Shown: positions 27,216 to 35,765 of the stretch, piece by piece
How positions within the stretch are numbered: position 1 is the first letter of the stretch
Layout of the letters: each line of letters begins with the position of its first letter
NCBI GenBank assembly: GCA_002433235.1
Contig: DJHS01000101.1
Span: 1 to 64,000 of the forward strand
Reading direction: 5' to 3'
Length of the DNA: 64,000 nucleotides
Source: UBA6614 sp002433235
Lineage (GTDB): Bacteria; Verrucomicrobiota; Verrucomicrobiia; Limisphaerales; UBA1100
Notes under the pieces: model-generated
The model's database searches: none
The model's input: the letters and a program-made list of their open reading frames with translations, nothing else
Told to the model about the DNA's origin: nothing
Made by a program: the position numbers and the translations under genes

Positions 27216-27450
27216 CGCAGAGGTGAGCTGTGAGCATTTGTGGCAGGAGATCCTTTGTCGGCGAAAATGGCACTCATTGTTAACAAGCTGCGGTTGGCAA
27301 AGTTAATATCAATTGGTTGTCGGGCGGCGTTTCGGGCGGTTCTATAGGGAAAAGATGCCTTTTGAGGCCGGAAAAGCTTTGACTGAGGGTGGTGACAGGG
27401 GTACAAAAGAGGGTACACAGGAGGTGCCTTTTAAGGAGGAAGGCAGATAA

Positions 27451-28305
27451 ATGGAATGGTTTTTGATATTGGCTGCGCAGCCCGCTGCCAGCAAGCCGAC
27501 GTTGCGGTTTGTCTGGGAGGAAGCGTCGTCGGTCGGAGTGGGAATCATCATTGTGCTGGTGCTGTTGAGCATGTGCGCTTGGGCGGTGATGGCCTACAAG
27601 GCGCTGCAAATGCGCAAAGCGCGGCACCTTAACGGGTGCTTCGAGAATGAGTTCAGGGTGCAGTCGGGAGTGACGGCCATGTTCGATCGCCGTATTCAGG
27701 TGGAGGGTTGCCCGTTTTTCAACGTCTATTCAGATGGCTGTCACGCCTTGGAGGAACGCCTGAAAGGGCCGGACGGCGAAAGGAGGAAGAGGTTGAGCCT
27801 CAAGTCAATGGAACACATCAAGGGTATGGTCGAGGCGTCGGTGGCGCGCGAGGCGGTGGCTTTGGAAGGAGGACTGATCCTACTGGCTATTGCGGTGAGT
27901 GGCGCGCCGTTCATTGGGTTGTTTGGCACGGTGTGGGGTGTGATGGAGGTGTTCAGTGCGGCTGCCCAAGCGGGCAACGCGACTTTGGTCACCGTGGCTC
28001 CCGGCGTGGCGGCGGCATTGGCAACGACTGTGGCAGGGCTGGTGGTGGCGATCCCCTCCATGTTCGGCTACAACTGGCTGGTTCATAATTTAAGGGTTCA
28101 CAACGTGGAGCTAGACAATTTCGCACAGGAATTTGCCTCACGCTTGGAGACGGAATTCCTAGTGGATGAGCCCCTGCCGGAAACCCCGCGAAGCGAGGCT
28201 CCCAACACGGGCGAGGCGAAGTCTCACAAGAAGGGAGAGATGGAAGAGGAAAAGAAGGGAGATGATGAGCAGCAGCCGGAACTGCTGGGGACGGGAGTGG
28301 GTTGA
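27451..28305 (+). CDS. tolQ: TolQ/ExbB-type proton-channel subunit
   Basis: A 284-residue MotA/TolQ/ExbB family protein. One membrane helix lies near residue 30-50 (VGIIIVLVLLSMCAWAVMAY). Two more follow a cytoplasmic loop: GLILLAIAVSGAPFIGLFGT and the next one around GVAAALATTVAGLVVAIPSM. The GAPFIGLFGTVWGVMEVF block is the family signature. It forms the stator of the Tol system, using proton motive force to pull the outer membrane inward during division. The C-terminus is a Glu/Lys-rich tail. AAGGAGG lies upstream of the ATG. It opens a six-gene tol-pal operon; the 235 bases before it hold no gene I can see. Confidence 0.92.
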   Translation: MEWFLILAAQPAASKPTLRFVWEEASSVGVGIIIVLVLLSMCAWAVMAYKALQMRKARHLNGCFENEFRVQSGVTAMFDRRIQVEGCPFFNVYSDGCHALEERLKGPDGERRKRLSLKSMEHIKGMVEASVAREAVALEGGLILLAIAVSGAPFIGLFGTVWGVMEVFSAAAQAGNATLVTVAPGVAAALATTVAGLVVAIPSMFGYNWLVHNLRVHNVELDNFAQEFASRLETEFLVDEPLPETPRSEAPNTGEAKSHKKGEMEEEKKGDDEQQPELLGTGVG

Positions 28306-28307
28306 GC

Positions 28308-28718
28308 ATGAAACGGTATTCCCAGAAGAATTCCTTGGTGACCTTGAGTGACATCAACATCACGCCGATGTTGGATTTGGCGTTTGTGCTGCTGATCATT
28401 TTCGTGATTGCCACGCCACTGTTGGAGCAGGGAATGGCGCTTGAATTGCCGCAGGGTGGTGCGGTGGATTCAAACCAGCCGGAGGTGAAAAAGACCATTG
28501 AAATCAGCCCGGAAGGTCGGCTCGAGCTTGATGGTCAGGAAATGTCGCTGTCTCACTTGGAGCGGGCCTTGGTGCAGGCGCACCAGGCAAATACGAACAC
28601 CGTTATTTACATCCGTGTGGATGAGAATGGGCGAAATAAGCATCTGTATGATGTGATTGATGTCTGTCAACGGAATGACCTGACGAAGTTTTCGCTGCGG
28701 ACAAGGCCGCAAAGATAG
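28308..28718 (+). CDS. tolR: TolR/ExbD-type subunit
   Basis: A 136-residue protein with one N-terminal membrane helix containing the essential Asp (INITPMLDLAFVLLIIFVIA; Asp23), preceded by TLSDINIT. A periplasmic domain with the ExbD fold follows (IYIRVDENGRNKHLYDVIDV). With TolQ it converts proton flow into motion. ATG at 28308 was chosen over an in-frame TTG at 28302 that overlaps the tolQ stop. Confidence 0.92.
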   Translation: MKRYSQKNSLVTLSDINITPMLDLAFVLLIIFVIATPLLEQGMALELPQGGAVDSNQPEVKKTIEISPEGRLELDGQEMSLSHLERALVQAHQANTNTVIYIRVDENGRNKHLYDVIDVCQRNDLTKFSLRTRPQR

Positions 28719-28726
28719 GAGGGAAC

Positions 28727-29602
28727 ATGAGCCGGAAACGCCTGCAAAAAAAATGCTTCATGGTTTCGCTGGGTATGCATTTGCTGCTCCTGTTGGTGGT
28801 GGTGTTTGGAGTGGCATTTGCAACGACCCGGAAGGATGAGGAGCCGGTCAAATATATTTCACTGACGGTTGCCCGTGAGGAGGCACCCTCGGCTGCCCCG
28901 CAGCAGCATCAGGCCCGGAGGGTTGTGCCGCCGGAAAACATTCGCCGAGTGACACCACCAACTCCGCCTCGAAAGGTGGTGGAGCCGCCGCGGAAGCAGG
29001 TCAAGACCCACACGCAGCGGTCAGTGAAGACCACGCCGCCGAAGAACCCCAGTCCGGTGAAGCCGAAGAACACCCGGAAGTCAACGAACGCGGCCAAGCC
29101 GAAAAGTCAGCCGAAGCAACAAAAGAGCCGGCCCAAGGTTCCGAAAATCAAGGTCAACAGTAAGGTGTTTTCGAACAAGGGAACTGCCAGCAGCCAACCC
29201 AAGGTGAACCCTGCGCGCAAGGCGGTCAACACGGTGAAGGTGAACCCCAATGCCGTGAACAACTTGAAAAGCAAATTGAGCAGCACGTTGCAGGCGGTGG
29301 TTTTTCGGCCGGGCTCATCGAGTTACAACAATTACAAGGAGTGGGTTCGGCAAAAATACCAGCAAACTTGGAACAGCGGCCGGTTGCCGGGCCAGCGGTA
29401 TCGGCAGGTGGTGACAGTGAAGGTGACGGTGTCGCGCAGCGGTCAAGTGCTTTCATCGAGCATCGTTCGTCGCTCCGGACAGGCGCCTCTGGATGCCTCG
29501 GTGCAGGGGACGCTCAACGTTGTGCGTTCAATCGGGCGATCGTTTCCCGCGGGTGTGAAGGAATCGCGGCAGACGTTTACGATTGATTTCCAGATGCGAT
29601 AA
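28727..29602 (+). CDS. tolA: TolA/TonB-like energy transducer
   Basis: A 291-residue protein. A membrane anchor (LGMHLLLLLVVVFGVAFA) is followed by a Pro/Lys/Thr-rich spacer of about 150 residues and a C-terminal TonB/TolA-type domain (VVTVKVTVSRSGQVLSSSIV, about residues 220-291). The spacer replaces the alpha-helical domain II of E. coli TolA. It should link TolQR to Pal or TolB. Position between tolR and tolB supports TolA rather than TonB. Confidence 0.85.
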   Translation: MSRKRLQKKCFMVSLGMHLLLLLVVVFGVAFATTRKDEEPVKYISLTVAREEAPSAAPQQHQARRVVPPENIRRVTPPTPPRKVVEPPRKQVKTHTQRSVKTTPPKNPSPVKPKNTRKSTNAAKPKSQPKQQKSRPKVPKIKVNSKVFSNKGTASSQPKVNPARKAVNTVKVNPNAVNNLKSKLSSTLQAVVFRPGSSSYNNYKEWVRQKYQQTWNSGRLPGQRYRQVVTVKVTVSRSGQVLSSSIVRRSGQAPLDASVQGTLNVVRSIGRSFPAGVKESRQTFTIDFQMR

Positions 29603-29622
29603 CAATTGGGAGGAAAGACAGA

Positions 29623-30846
29623 GTGAAACAGTTGGCAATATTGGCGGGATGTTTGGCTGGTGCGGCTTGGTTGGCGGCGGCGCCGCCGGCCGCGGGTGCA
29701 GCGGGGGATCCAAACCGAGTGACGGTGATTGGCGCGGTGGACGAGAGCAAGCTCGTGCCCCTTGCGCTTCAGGGGTTCAGTGGTGAGGTGGCTGCGGTGC
29801 TGCGATTCGACCTTGAGGTGCAGGGCTTTAAAATTGTGCCTCCGGACAATGCGAAATACATCCTCTCCGGAAAGAACGGTGCCGCAGTGGAAGGGGCCCT
29901 GCAGGATGCCAATCAGGATTTTCTGTTCAACAAATCCTTCAATGGAGGGTCGCTGCGCAGCCAAGCACATGCGCTTTCCGATGCGGTGGTGGAATCTGTC
30001 CATCGCATCCCCGGTATCGGGCAAACCAAGATCATTTTCACCAGAAAAACCGGGGCACGCTCTTGGGAGGTGTTTCAGTCGGATTTCGACGGACACAATG
30101 CGGTGGCATTGACGAACGACAAAGTGCTGTGTGTCACGCCGTCCTGGGGGAAGGGCAATCGCGAGGTTTTCTACACTTCTTATCTGACATTCGCCGGGAT
30201 CATAAACCCCACTGTGCTGCGCCATAATTTGAATACCGGCAAGAGGGATATTGTGGCGCGGTATCGCGGGTTGAACACTGGGGCGGCCATGGGATCAAAC
30301 GGTTGGCTGGCGATGGTGTTGAGCAAGGGAGGCAGCCCGGATGTTTATCTTGCCCCCCCGCAGTACGACTTTAAGGGGGACCAAGGTGGTGGCAAACTTG
30401 TGCGGGTGACCGCAACAGAGGAAGGCGAATCCAGCCCAACATGGTCGCCCGACAGCCAATGGCTTTGCTTTGCCACGCGTACGAACGGGCGACGATGGCT
30501 GGTCAAGAAGCGCCCCAATGGCGGCCCGATGTTTCGGGTGGACACCAAGGGTATTCACAACCCTTCGGAGCCGGACTGGTCCCCGGATGGAAAGTGGATC
30601 GCCTTCACGGCGCCGGGAGGGGGGTTTAACATTTGCGTGGTGCCGGCGAATGGCGGCGAGGCGCGAATTCTGGTGGCCGGGGAGAACCCGTCATGGGCGC
30701 CGAACAGCCGCACAATCATCTTTACGCTGCGCACAGGTGCGGGTGTGAATAAGAGAAGGCTGGCACTGCTTGACGTGCCCACCAAGCGGGTTAAGCTGGT
30801 CCCGCTTGAGGGTGGCGCGGCGACGTCGCCAGCTTGGGCAAATTAA
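29623..30846 (+). CDS. tolB: TolB-like periplasmic beta-propeller protein
   Basis: A 407-residue exported protein with a signal peptide (LAILAGCLAGAAWLAAAPPA). The N-terminal TolB domain (about 35-135) resembles the two-lobe domain that binds TolA. The C-terminal propeller has WD40-like PD40 repeats, e.g. SSPTWSPDSQWLCFAT, EPDWSPDGKWIAFTAP and the final ENPSWAPNSRTIIF. It binds Pal and transmits force from the inner membrane. GTG start with GGGAGGAAAG upstream. Confidence 0.9.
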   Translation: MKQLAILAGCLAGAAWLAAAPPAAGAAGDPNRVTVIGAVDESKLVPLALQGFSGEVAAVLRFDLEVQGFKIVPPDNAKYILSGKNGAAVEGALQDANQDFLFNKSFNGGSLRSQAHALSDAVVESVHRIPGIGQTKIIFTRKTGARSWEVFQSDFDGHNAVALTNDKVLCVTPSWGKGNREVFYTSYLTFAGIINPTVLRHNLNTGKRDIVARYRGLNTGAAMGSNGWLAMVLSKGGSPDVYLAPPQYDFKGDQGGGKLVRVTATEEGESSPTWSPDSQWLCFATRTNGRRWLVKKRPNGGPMFRVDTKGIHNPSEPDWSPDGKWIAFTAPGGGFNICVVPANGGEARILVAGENPSWAPNSRTIIFTLRTGAGVNKRRLALLDVPTKRVKLVPLEGGAATSPAWAN

Positions 30847-30893
30847 GGGTGGTGCAAACCAAGGATTTTTTAATAACTGAAAGGAGTTCATTT

Positions 30894-31631
30894 ATGTTGG
30901 GACGAAAACTGTATCCAGTCGCGTTGACAGCCGTGTTGGGCCTTGCCTTGGCGGCGGGCTGCAAATCAACTCAGGAGCCAGGTCTGACTCATATTCCAGA
31001 AAACAATAATGGAGATTCCTCCGAGGGTGACGGAGGCGATGGGAATACCGGCGGTGGAAACAATGGTGGCAATGGCGGCGTTGGTTCGGGCAACACGGGC
31101 GGTGGCAACGACACGGTCGTGACCAACAACAATGGTGGCAATGGAAACAACGGCGGTGACGACAACACCAACAACGACAACACGGGTGACGACCGCAACC
31201 GGGAGCTGGGGCCGCGTCCTGGCGATTACATGGAGGACCGGGAAATCTTGGCGGCGCAGTCCGTACATTTCGACTACGACAGCGCAGCTGTACGACCGAC
31301 GGACCAGTCAAAGATTGGGCTCGTGGCGCGGTATCTCTCGGCACAGCCCACGTTTCATCTGGTGATTGAGGGGCACTGTGATGAGCGAGGCACGGAACAG
31401 TACAACCTGTCGCTGGGTCAACGGCGGGCGGAGGCGGTGCGTGAGGCGTTGGCGCCATTTGGCATTAGCCCCGAGCGCATCCAGACCATCAGTTATGGAG
31501 AAAAATTTCCAGTGTTGAAAAGCACTGATGAGGTTTCCTATCAGGAAAACCGGCGGGGAGAGTTCGTGATCTGGCGTCCTGTGCCGGCGGCCATCCAGCC
31601 GCCCGCCGGGCAGCCGGTTATTGTGCCATGA
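30894..31631 (+). CDS. pal: Peptidoglycan-associated lipoprotein, copy 1 (Asn/Gly-rich linker)
   Basis: A 245-residue OmpA-domain lipoprotein. The signal ends in LALAAGC, lipidated Cys near residue 22. Residues about 37-105 are a low-complexity linker of Gly, Asn, Asp and Thr. The OmpA-like domain (about 118-225) has SVHFDYDSAAVRPTDQSKI and the Pal core IEGHCDERGTEQYNLSLGQR with the peptidoglycan-binding Asp and Arg. AAGGAG at 30881 marks the ATG at 30894. A second pal follows after 23 bases. Confidence 0.93.
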   Translation: MLGRKLYPVALTAVLGLALAAGCKSTQEPGLTHIPENNNGDSSEGDGGDGNTGGGNNGGNGGVGSGNTGGGNDTVVTNNNGGNGNNGGDDNTNNDNTGDDRNRELGPRPGDYMEDREILAAQSVHFDYDSAAVRPTDQSKIGLVARYLSAQPTFHLVIEGHCDERGTEQYNLSLGQRRAEAVREALAPFGISPERIQTISYGEKFPVLKSTDEVSYQENRRGEFVIWRPVPAAIQPPAGQPVIVP

Positions 31632-31654
31632 TTTAAACACCACAAGGAGGGACC

Positions 31655-32341
31655 ATGACAAAAAACAAGTTAACCATGACGGCCCTATTGGCGCTGGGAC
31701 TTGCGCTGGGGCTGGGTTGTAAATCGCAACGGCCGGGGAAACTGACGACCATCCCTGGACTGAAGGCCATTGTACAGAATCCGAATCCAGGGATTCCCTC
31801 GGGTCCATCCAATCCGCAGGGGCCGCCTCCCGGGACCTCTGTACCCGGTGGGCCTACGGGGCCGATAGTGACGCCAGGTGTGCCCGGTGGAAATCCGCCC
31901 CCGGTGGTGGTTAATCCTGTCCAGCCGCCCATCGTTCCGTCTGGACCGAATCAGGAGTTTGCCAACTTTGCAAACACGCAACCGAACTATGACTTCTTCA
32001 GCGCCCACACTGTTCATTTTGACTATGACAGTGCGTCGGTGCGGCCGGGAGACCGTGGCAAGGTGGAAGCCGTTGCGCGGCACATGCTTTCGAACCCAAA
32101 CCATCTGCTGTATATTGAGGGCCATTGTGACGAGCGGGGCACGGAACAATACAACCTCTCCCTTGGTGAGCGCCGGGCACAGGCGGTGCGCAGCGTTTTG
32201 GCTGAGTTTGGAATCCATGGGGAACGCATCCAGACCATCAGCTATGGTGAAAAGCAGCCGGTTGTGGAGGGCGCGGATGAGAATTCCTACCAAGCAAACC
32301 GTCGTGGGGAATTTGTGTTGATGACGTTGCCGGGACAATGA
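31655..32341 (+). CDS. pal: Peptidoglycan-associated lipoprotein, copy 2 (Pro/Gly-rich linker)
   Basis: A 228-residue OmpA-domain lipoprotein, closely similar in its domain to the gene before it (TVHFDYDSASVRPGDRGKVE; IEGHCDERGTEQYNLSLGER). The lipobox is LALGLGC with Cys22. Here the linker (about 35-105) is rich in Pro and Gly (NPQGPPPGTSVPGGPTGP), unlike the Asn-rich linker of copy 1. This is a tandem duplication in which the domain is conserved and the linker has diverged. A terminator follows, ending the tol-pal operon. Confidence 0.93.
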   Translation: MTKNKLTMTALLALGLALGLGCKSQRPGKLTTIPGLKAIVQNPNPGIPSGPSNPQGPPPGTSVPGGPTGPIVTPGVPGGNPPPVVVNPVQPPIVPSGPNQEFANFANTQPNYDFFSAHTVHFDYDSASVRPGDRGKVEAVARHMLSNPNHLLYIEGHCDERGTEQYNLSLGERRAQAVRSVLAEFGIHGERIQTISYGEKQPVVEGADENSYQANRRGEFVLMTLPGQ

Positions 32342-32356
32342 TCTTGAAAATTCCTC

Positions 32357-32388
32357 AGCGCGGTCCCCGAGGGGGCCGTGCTTTTTTT
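32357..32388 (+). terminator. Rho-independent terminator of the tol-pal operon
   Basis: AGCGCGGTCCCC pairs with GGGGGCCGTGCT around a short GA loop (with one T mismatch or G-T pairs), followed by TTTTTTT at 32382-32388, 15 bases after the second pal stop. Confidence 0.8.
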
Positions 32389-32525
32389 GTTCTTTACTCA
32401 AGACCGGACGGGGCTATTCTCAATGGGCCGCTTATCTTGGAAAACCGCAGCGCGGCGGACGTATTGAACCGTCCCAACTGTGCGCGGATTTTCAGGCGAA
32501 TAAACCGGCTACTTCAGGAAGCAAT

Positions 32526-32831
32526 ATGGAAAACGTGATGTTGGCGTTTATGGGACTCGGCATGGGCGAGGTGATCTTGATCTTGGCCATTGTCTTGATC
32601 ATGTTCGGCGCAAAAAAACTGCCCGAATTGGCCAAGGGATTGGGCAAGGGAATCAAGGAATTCAAACGTGCCTCCACCGACATTCAGGATGAAATGGACC
32701 GGACCTATTATGAGGAAGACCATCGTACACACCGCCCCGAAAGTGGCGAGCGTGTGGCCAAGGAAACCTCGAGCAAGGATGATGCCGTGACTGTGGAATC
32801 CACCACGGAGTCCGACACCTCCAAGACCTAA
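32526..32831 (+). CDS. tatA: Sec-independent translocase subunit TatA/TatB
   Basis: A 101-residue protein with an N-terminal membrane helix (MGEVILILAIVLIMFGAKKL), the FGxxKLP hinge and an amphipathic helix (PELAKGLGKGIKEFKRA), followed by a charged tail. It forms the pore for folded Tat substrates. tatC follows after 17 bases. Several RR-leader proteins in this window (DUF1501 protein, intradiol dioxygenase) are likely clients. Confidence 0.93.
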   Translation: MENVMLAFMGLGMGEVILILAIVLIMFGAKKLPELAKGLGKGIKEFKRASTDIQDEMDRTYYEEDHRTHRPESGERVAKETSSKDDAVTVESTTESDTSKT

Positions 32832-32848
32832 GACGGTCTCTTCAAAAC

Positions 32849-34360
32849 ATGGCCAAGGAGCCCTCCGGAAACCCCGAACCGGAAAAGGCAGAGCCGCCAG
32901 CACATCAGGATCCAAGCCCGGAGGATATTTCTGCTCCGGAGACGGCCCCTGAAGATGCAGAGCAGCCTGAACTGCCACTGGAGATTTCTGCCCCTTTGGA
33001 ATCCGTCACTTCCCCGGAAGGAGGGGCATCCGAGGAGGCGGAAGAGTCAAGCCAGCCGGCAGATACTGGTGATGCTGATGCGGATCGCTCGGATAGTGAA
33101 GATGCGGACCCTCATCATGACGAGTACAATGATGACCATTATGGCTACCATGAGGGGGACGAATATCATCATGGGGAACACGGTGAATATCACGATTCCT
33201 ACCATGAAGAATACCATCATGATGACCAACACGGGGATCCTCACCACGATGATCCCCATGCATACAGCAGCAGCCATTACGGCGGCGGTGTGCCGGACGA
33301 TCCGGATGATGATTTTTCACCGGAGTACGATGATGATGGCAACCCGTATGGAGGACCCGTAAAGCCGTTTCTTGACCATCTGGAGGATTTCCGGTGGATG
33401 CTGTTGAAAATATTCTCCTCGGTTGCCATCGGCATGGTTGTGTCTCTGGTGGCAGCGCCAAACATCATGGGCATTCTCACCAAACCCATGGAATGGGCGC
33501 GGGAGATGGAATACATCAAGTTGTCGCGCGGCTTGGACAAGAAGTTCATTCCTGTCCGCCTAGGGGACAAGCAAATCACCACGCTCAAGGGCACCTCGCT
33601 TTTGGAGTTGTATCCCGAGGCCAACAAGACACACCAGAACTCCATCCAGGAACTGCAGTTGGTTCTGACCAACCTTCCGCCAATTGATGGTAAAACCAAC
33701 CAGGCATTGACACTCGTGCCAAAAACCACCGGGAACATCGACGCCCCCATCCCCGAGGCAAAATATTACGGGGTCATTGATCCCTTCATGGGAGCGATTA
33801 AGCTGGCCATATTCGGCGGCATATTTATTTCAATTCCATTTATCTTATATTTTGTGGGGGACTTCATTCTTCCCGCCCTGAAGAGCAAGGAGCGAAAACT
33901 TATCTATTACATTGTGGGTGGCGGCACTCTCCTCTTTCTTGCGGGGGCGGCGTTCTGTTATTTCGTGTTGTTGAAGATCACCATGCTCATCTCGGTCAGC
34001 TTTGCCCATATGCTTGGCTTTGGCGCGGATGAATGGCGGGCGGACAACCTGATTGGCTTCGTGGCTAAGTTTACCATTGGGATGGGGCTGGCCTTCCAAA
34101 TGCCAATGATCATCCTGTCGCTGGTCAAGATTGGCTTTGTCGACGATCGGGGGCTGGCCAAGTTTCGCTCCTATGCCGTTATCATCAACCTTATCCTTGC
34201 CGCCATGATCACCCCAACGGTGGATCCCTTCACCATGCTGATGGTGGCGGGGCCGCTTCAGTTGTTGTACGAGATCAGCCTTTTCATCGCGCGCCTGTGG
34301 CGCAAACGCGAGGAGGCAGCGGAGGCGGCCGAGGAAACGGGTGAAGACCGTGAGGAGTAA
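32849..34360 (+). CDS. tatC: Sec-independent translocase subunit TatC with His/Asp-rich N-terminal extension
   Basis: A 503-residue protein. The TatC core begins near residue 172 with VKPFLDHLEDFRWMLLKI and has six membrane segments; TatC reads twin-arginine signals. Two features are unusual. First, about 170 residues precede the core: Glu/Pro-rich to residue 85, then a segment (about 87-147) with 16 His among many Asp, Glu and Tyr. Second, the first periplasmic loop after helix 1 is about 120 residues long (from WAREMEYIKLSRGLDKK onward). The extension is open and in frame with tatC, and the ATG at 32849 is 17 bases after tatA. Normal TatC is about 250 residues. Confidence 0.92.
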   Translation: MAKEPSGNPEPEKAEPPAHQDPSPEDISAPETAPEDAEQPELPLEISAPLESVTSPEGGASEEAEESSQPADTGDADADRSDSEDADPHHDEYNDDHYGYHEGDEYHHGEHGEYHDSYHEEYHHDDQHGDPHHDDPHAYSSSHYGGGVPDDPDDDFSPEYDDDGNPYGGPVKPFLDHLEDFRWMLLKIFSSVAIGMVVSLVAAPNIMGILTKPMEWAREMEYIKLSRGLDKKFIPVRLGDKQITTLKGTSLLELYPEANKTHQNSIQELQLVLTNLPPIDGKTNQALTLVPKTTGNIDAPIPEAKYYGVIDPFMGAIKLAIFGGIFISIPFILYFVGDFILPALKSKERKLIYYIVGGGTLLFLAGAAFCYFVLLKITMLISVSFAHMLGFGADEWRADNLIGFVAKFTIGMGLAFQMPMIILSLVKIGFVDDRGLAKFRSYAVIINLILAAMITPTVDPFTMLMVAGPLQLLYEISLFIARLWRKREEAAEAAEETGEDREE

Positions 34361-34366
34361 CCGGCA

Positions 34367-35242
34367 ATGAATGCTCTGACTCTTGCCTCACCCTGCAAGG
34401 TAAACCTGTGCCTCAACATTCTCGGCCGCCGCGAGGATGGTTTTCATGAACTGGAATCGTTGATGCTTCCCGTCCCCATCAGTGATGAGCTTCGCATGGA
34501 ACGCGGTGAAGCGGGGGTACGACTTTCCTGCAGTGACCCGCACTTGCCCGTGGATGGATCCAACCTTGTATATCAAGCTGCTCGGGTTTTTTTTGGGGCT
34601 GTCGTCACGGGCGAGGGGATCACCATCCACATGCAGAAAAATCTGCCCTTGGCGGCCGGCATTGGCGCTGGCAGTGCCAATGCGGCCTATGCGCTGCGCG
34701 GCTTGAATGAACTGTGGGGTAGGCCCTTGAGTGACAATTCTCTTCGGAATTTGGCTTCAGGGATTGGGTCTGATGTTCCCTTCTTTTTGGCGGATGGCCC
34801 TGCGATTGTTACGGGTCGCGGGGAGAAAATTCGGGTTTTGGAACCCATGGCGTCGCTGAGCAACCTCGGTTTGTTGATGGTGAATCCCGGTTTTGGCGTC
34901 AGCACCCCTTGGGCGTACCGCCAGTTTGCTTCCCACTTGAATATGAACAAATCAAAAAAGGGGATGGCGGATTCGTTGGCGGACGAATTGGCCCGGGGAT
35001 CGCTGGAAAATGCGAAGGGCTTGTTTTTCAATTCACTTGAGAAACCTGTATTTGAAAAGCACGCAGTGTTGCCAGTGATTCGAGATTTTCTGGAAAGCAA
35101 CGGAGCATTAGTGGCCATGATGAGCGGTAGCGGAGCAACGGTGTTTGCCCTGACCTCGGGTCGGCCGGAGGCGGAGGCGCTTCGTGCCAAGTACCACGGA
35201 CGGTTTGGCCAAGCCGGCTGGTCGCGGACCGTCTTGCTTTAG
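34367..35242 (+). CDS. ispE: 4-diphosphocytidyl-2-C-methyl-D-erythritol kinase
   Basis: A 291-residue GHMP kinase of the MEP isoprenoid pathway. SPCKVNLCLNILGRREDGFH (residues 8-27) is the IspE start; LPLAAGIGAGSANAAYALRG is the ATP-binding glycine motif; IGSDVPFFLADGPAIVTGRG follows; and the third GHMP motif is MMSGSGATVFAL. It starts 6 bases after tatC. Confidence 0.93.
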   Translation: MNALTLASPCKVNLCLNILGRREDGFHELESLMLPVPISDELRMERGEAGVRLSCSDPHLPVDGSNLVYQAARVFFGAVVTGEGITIHMQKNLPLAAGIGAGSANAAYALRGLNELWGRPLSDNSLRNLASGIGSDVPFFLADGPAIVTGRGEKIRVLEPMASLSNLGLLMVNPGFGVSTPWAYRQFASHLNMNKSKKGMADSLADELARGSLENAKGLFFNSLEKPVFEKHAVLPVIRDFLESNGALVAMMSGSGATVFALTSGRPEAEALRAKYHGRFGQAGWSRTVLL

Positions 35243-35268
35243 CCTTGGCGGGCCGCTAATCTCCGGGC

Positions 35269-35748
35269 ATGGATGAACTGCTCAAACTTCTCCGCGAAAA
35301 CGCGTCCCTGCAGCCAGCCCAACTGGCCGGGTTGTTGAACAAGTCCGAGGAGGAAGTGGCCAGTCGGGTAGCGGCATATGAGGAAGACGATGTGATTCTT
35401 GGTTACCGCACGGTCCTCAATGAGGAGAAACTTGGCCTCGATGTTGTCCGCGCGGTAATCGAGGTCAAGATTACGCCTGAACGCGAGGGTGGTTTTGACC
35501 GGATTGCTCTCCGGATTTCACGGTTTGACGAGGTTCAGTCTTGTTACCTGATGAGTGGCGGTTACGATCTGTTGGTCATCGTTGAGGGCACGGATTTGCG
35601 GGCGGTATCCACCTTCGTTTCCGAGAAACTGGCGACCATGACTGGGGTACTCTCTACCGCCACCCATTTTATGCTTAAGCCCTACAAGGAGTTTGGGGTC
35701 ATGATGAGCAGTGAATACACCGACGAGAGACTTTCTGTTTCACCCTGA
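35269..35748 (+). CDS. Lrp/AsnC-family transcriptional regulator
   Basis: A 159-residue protein. A winged helix-turn-helix (about 5-55: LLRENASLQPAQLAGLLNKS) is followed by the RAM ligand-binding domain (about 70-145: YLMSGGYDLLVIVEGTDLRA). These proteins usually sense amino acids. It lies upstream of the dehydratase gene with 17 bases between them, so it may control it, but no operator was recognised. Confidence 0.85.
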   Translation: MDELLKLLRENASLQPAQLAGLLNKSEEEVASRVAAYEEDDVILGYRTVLNEEKLGLDVVRAVIEVKITPEREGGFDRIALRISRFDEVQSCYLMSGGYDLLVIVEGTDLRAVSTFVSEKLATMTGVLSTATHFMLKPYKEFGVMMSSEYTDERLSVSP

Positions 35749-35765
35749 CCCACGAGGCATGCGTC

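Noticed and set aside
27216..27450. Search for a small gene or riboswitch upstream of tolQ
   Set aside because: No open frame with a plausible start, no stable hairpin and no known riboswitch core seen.
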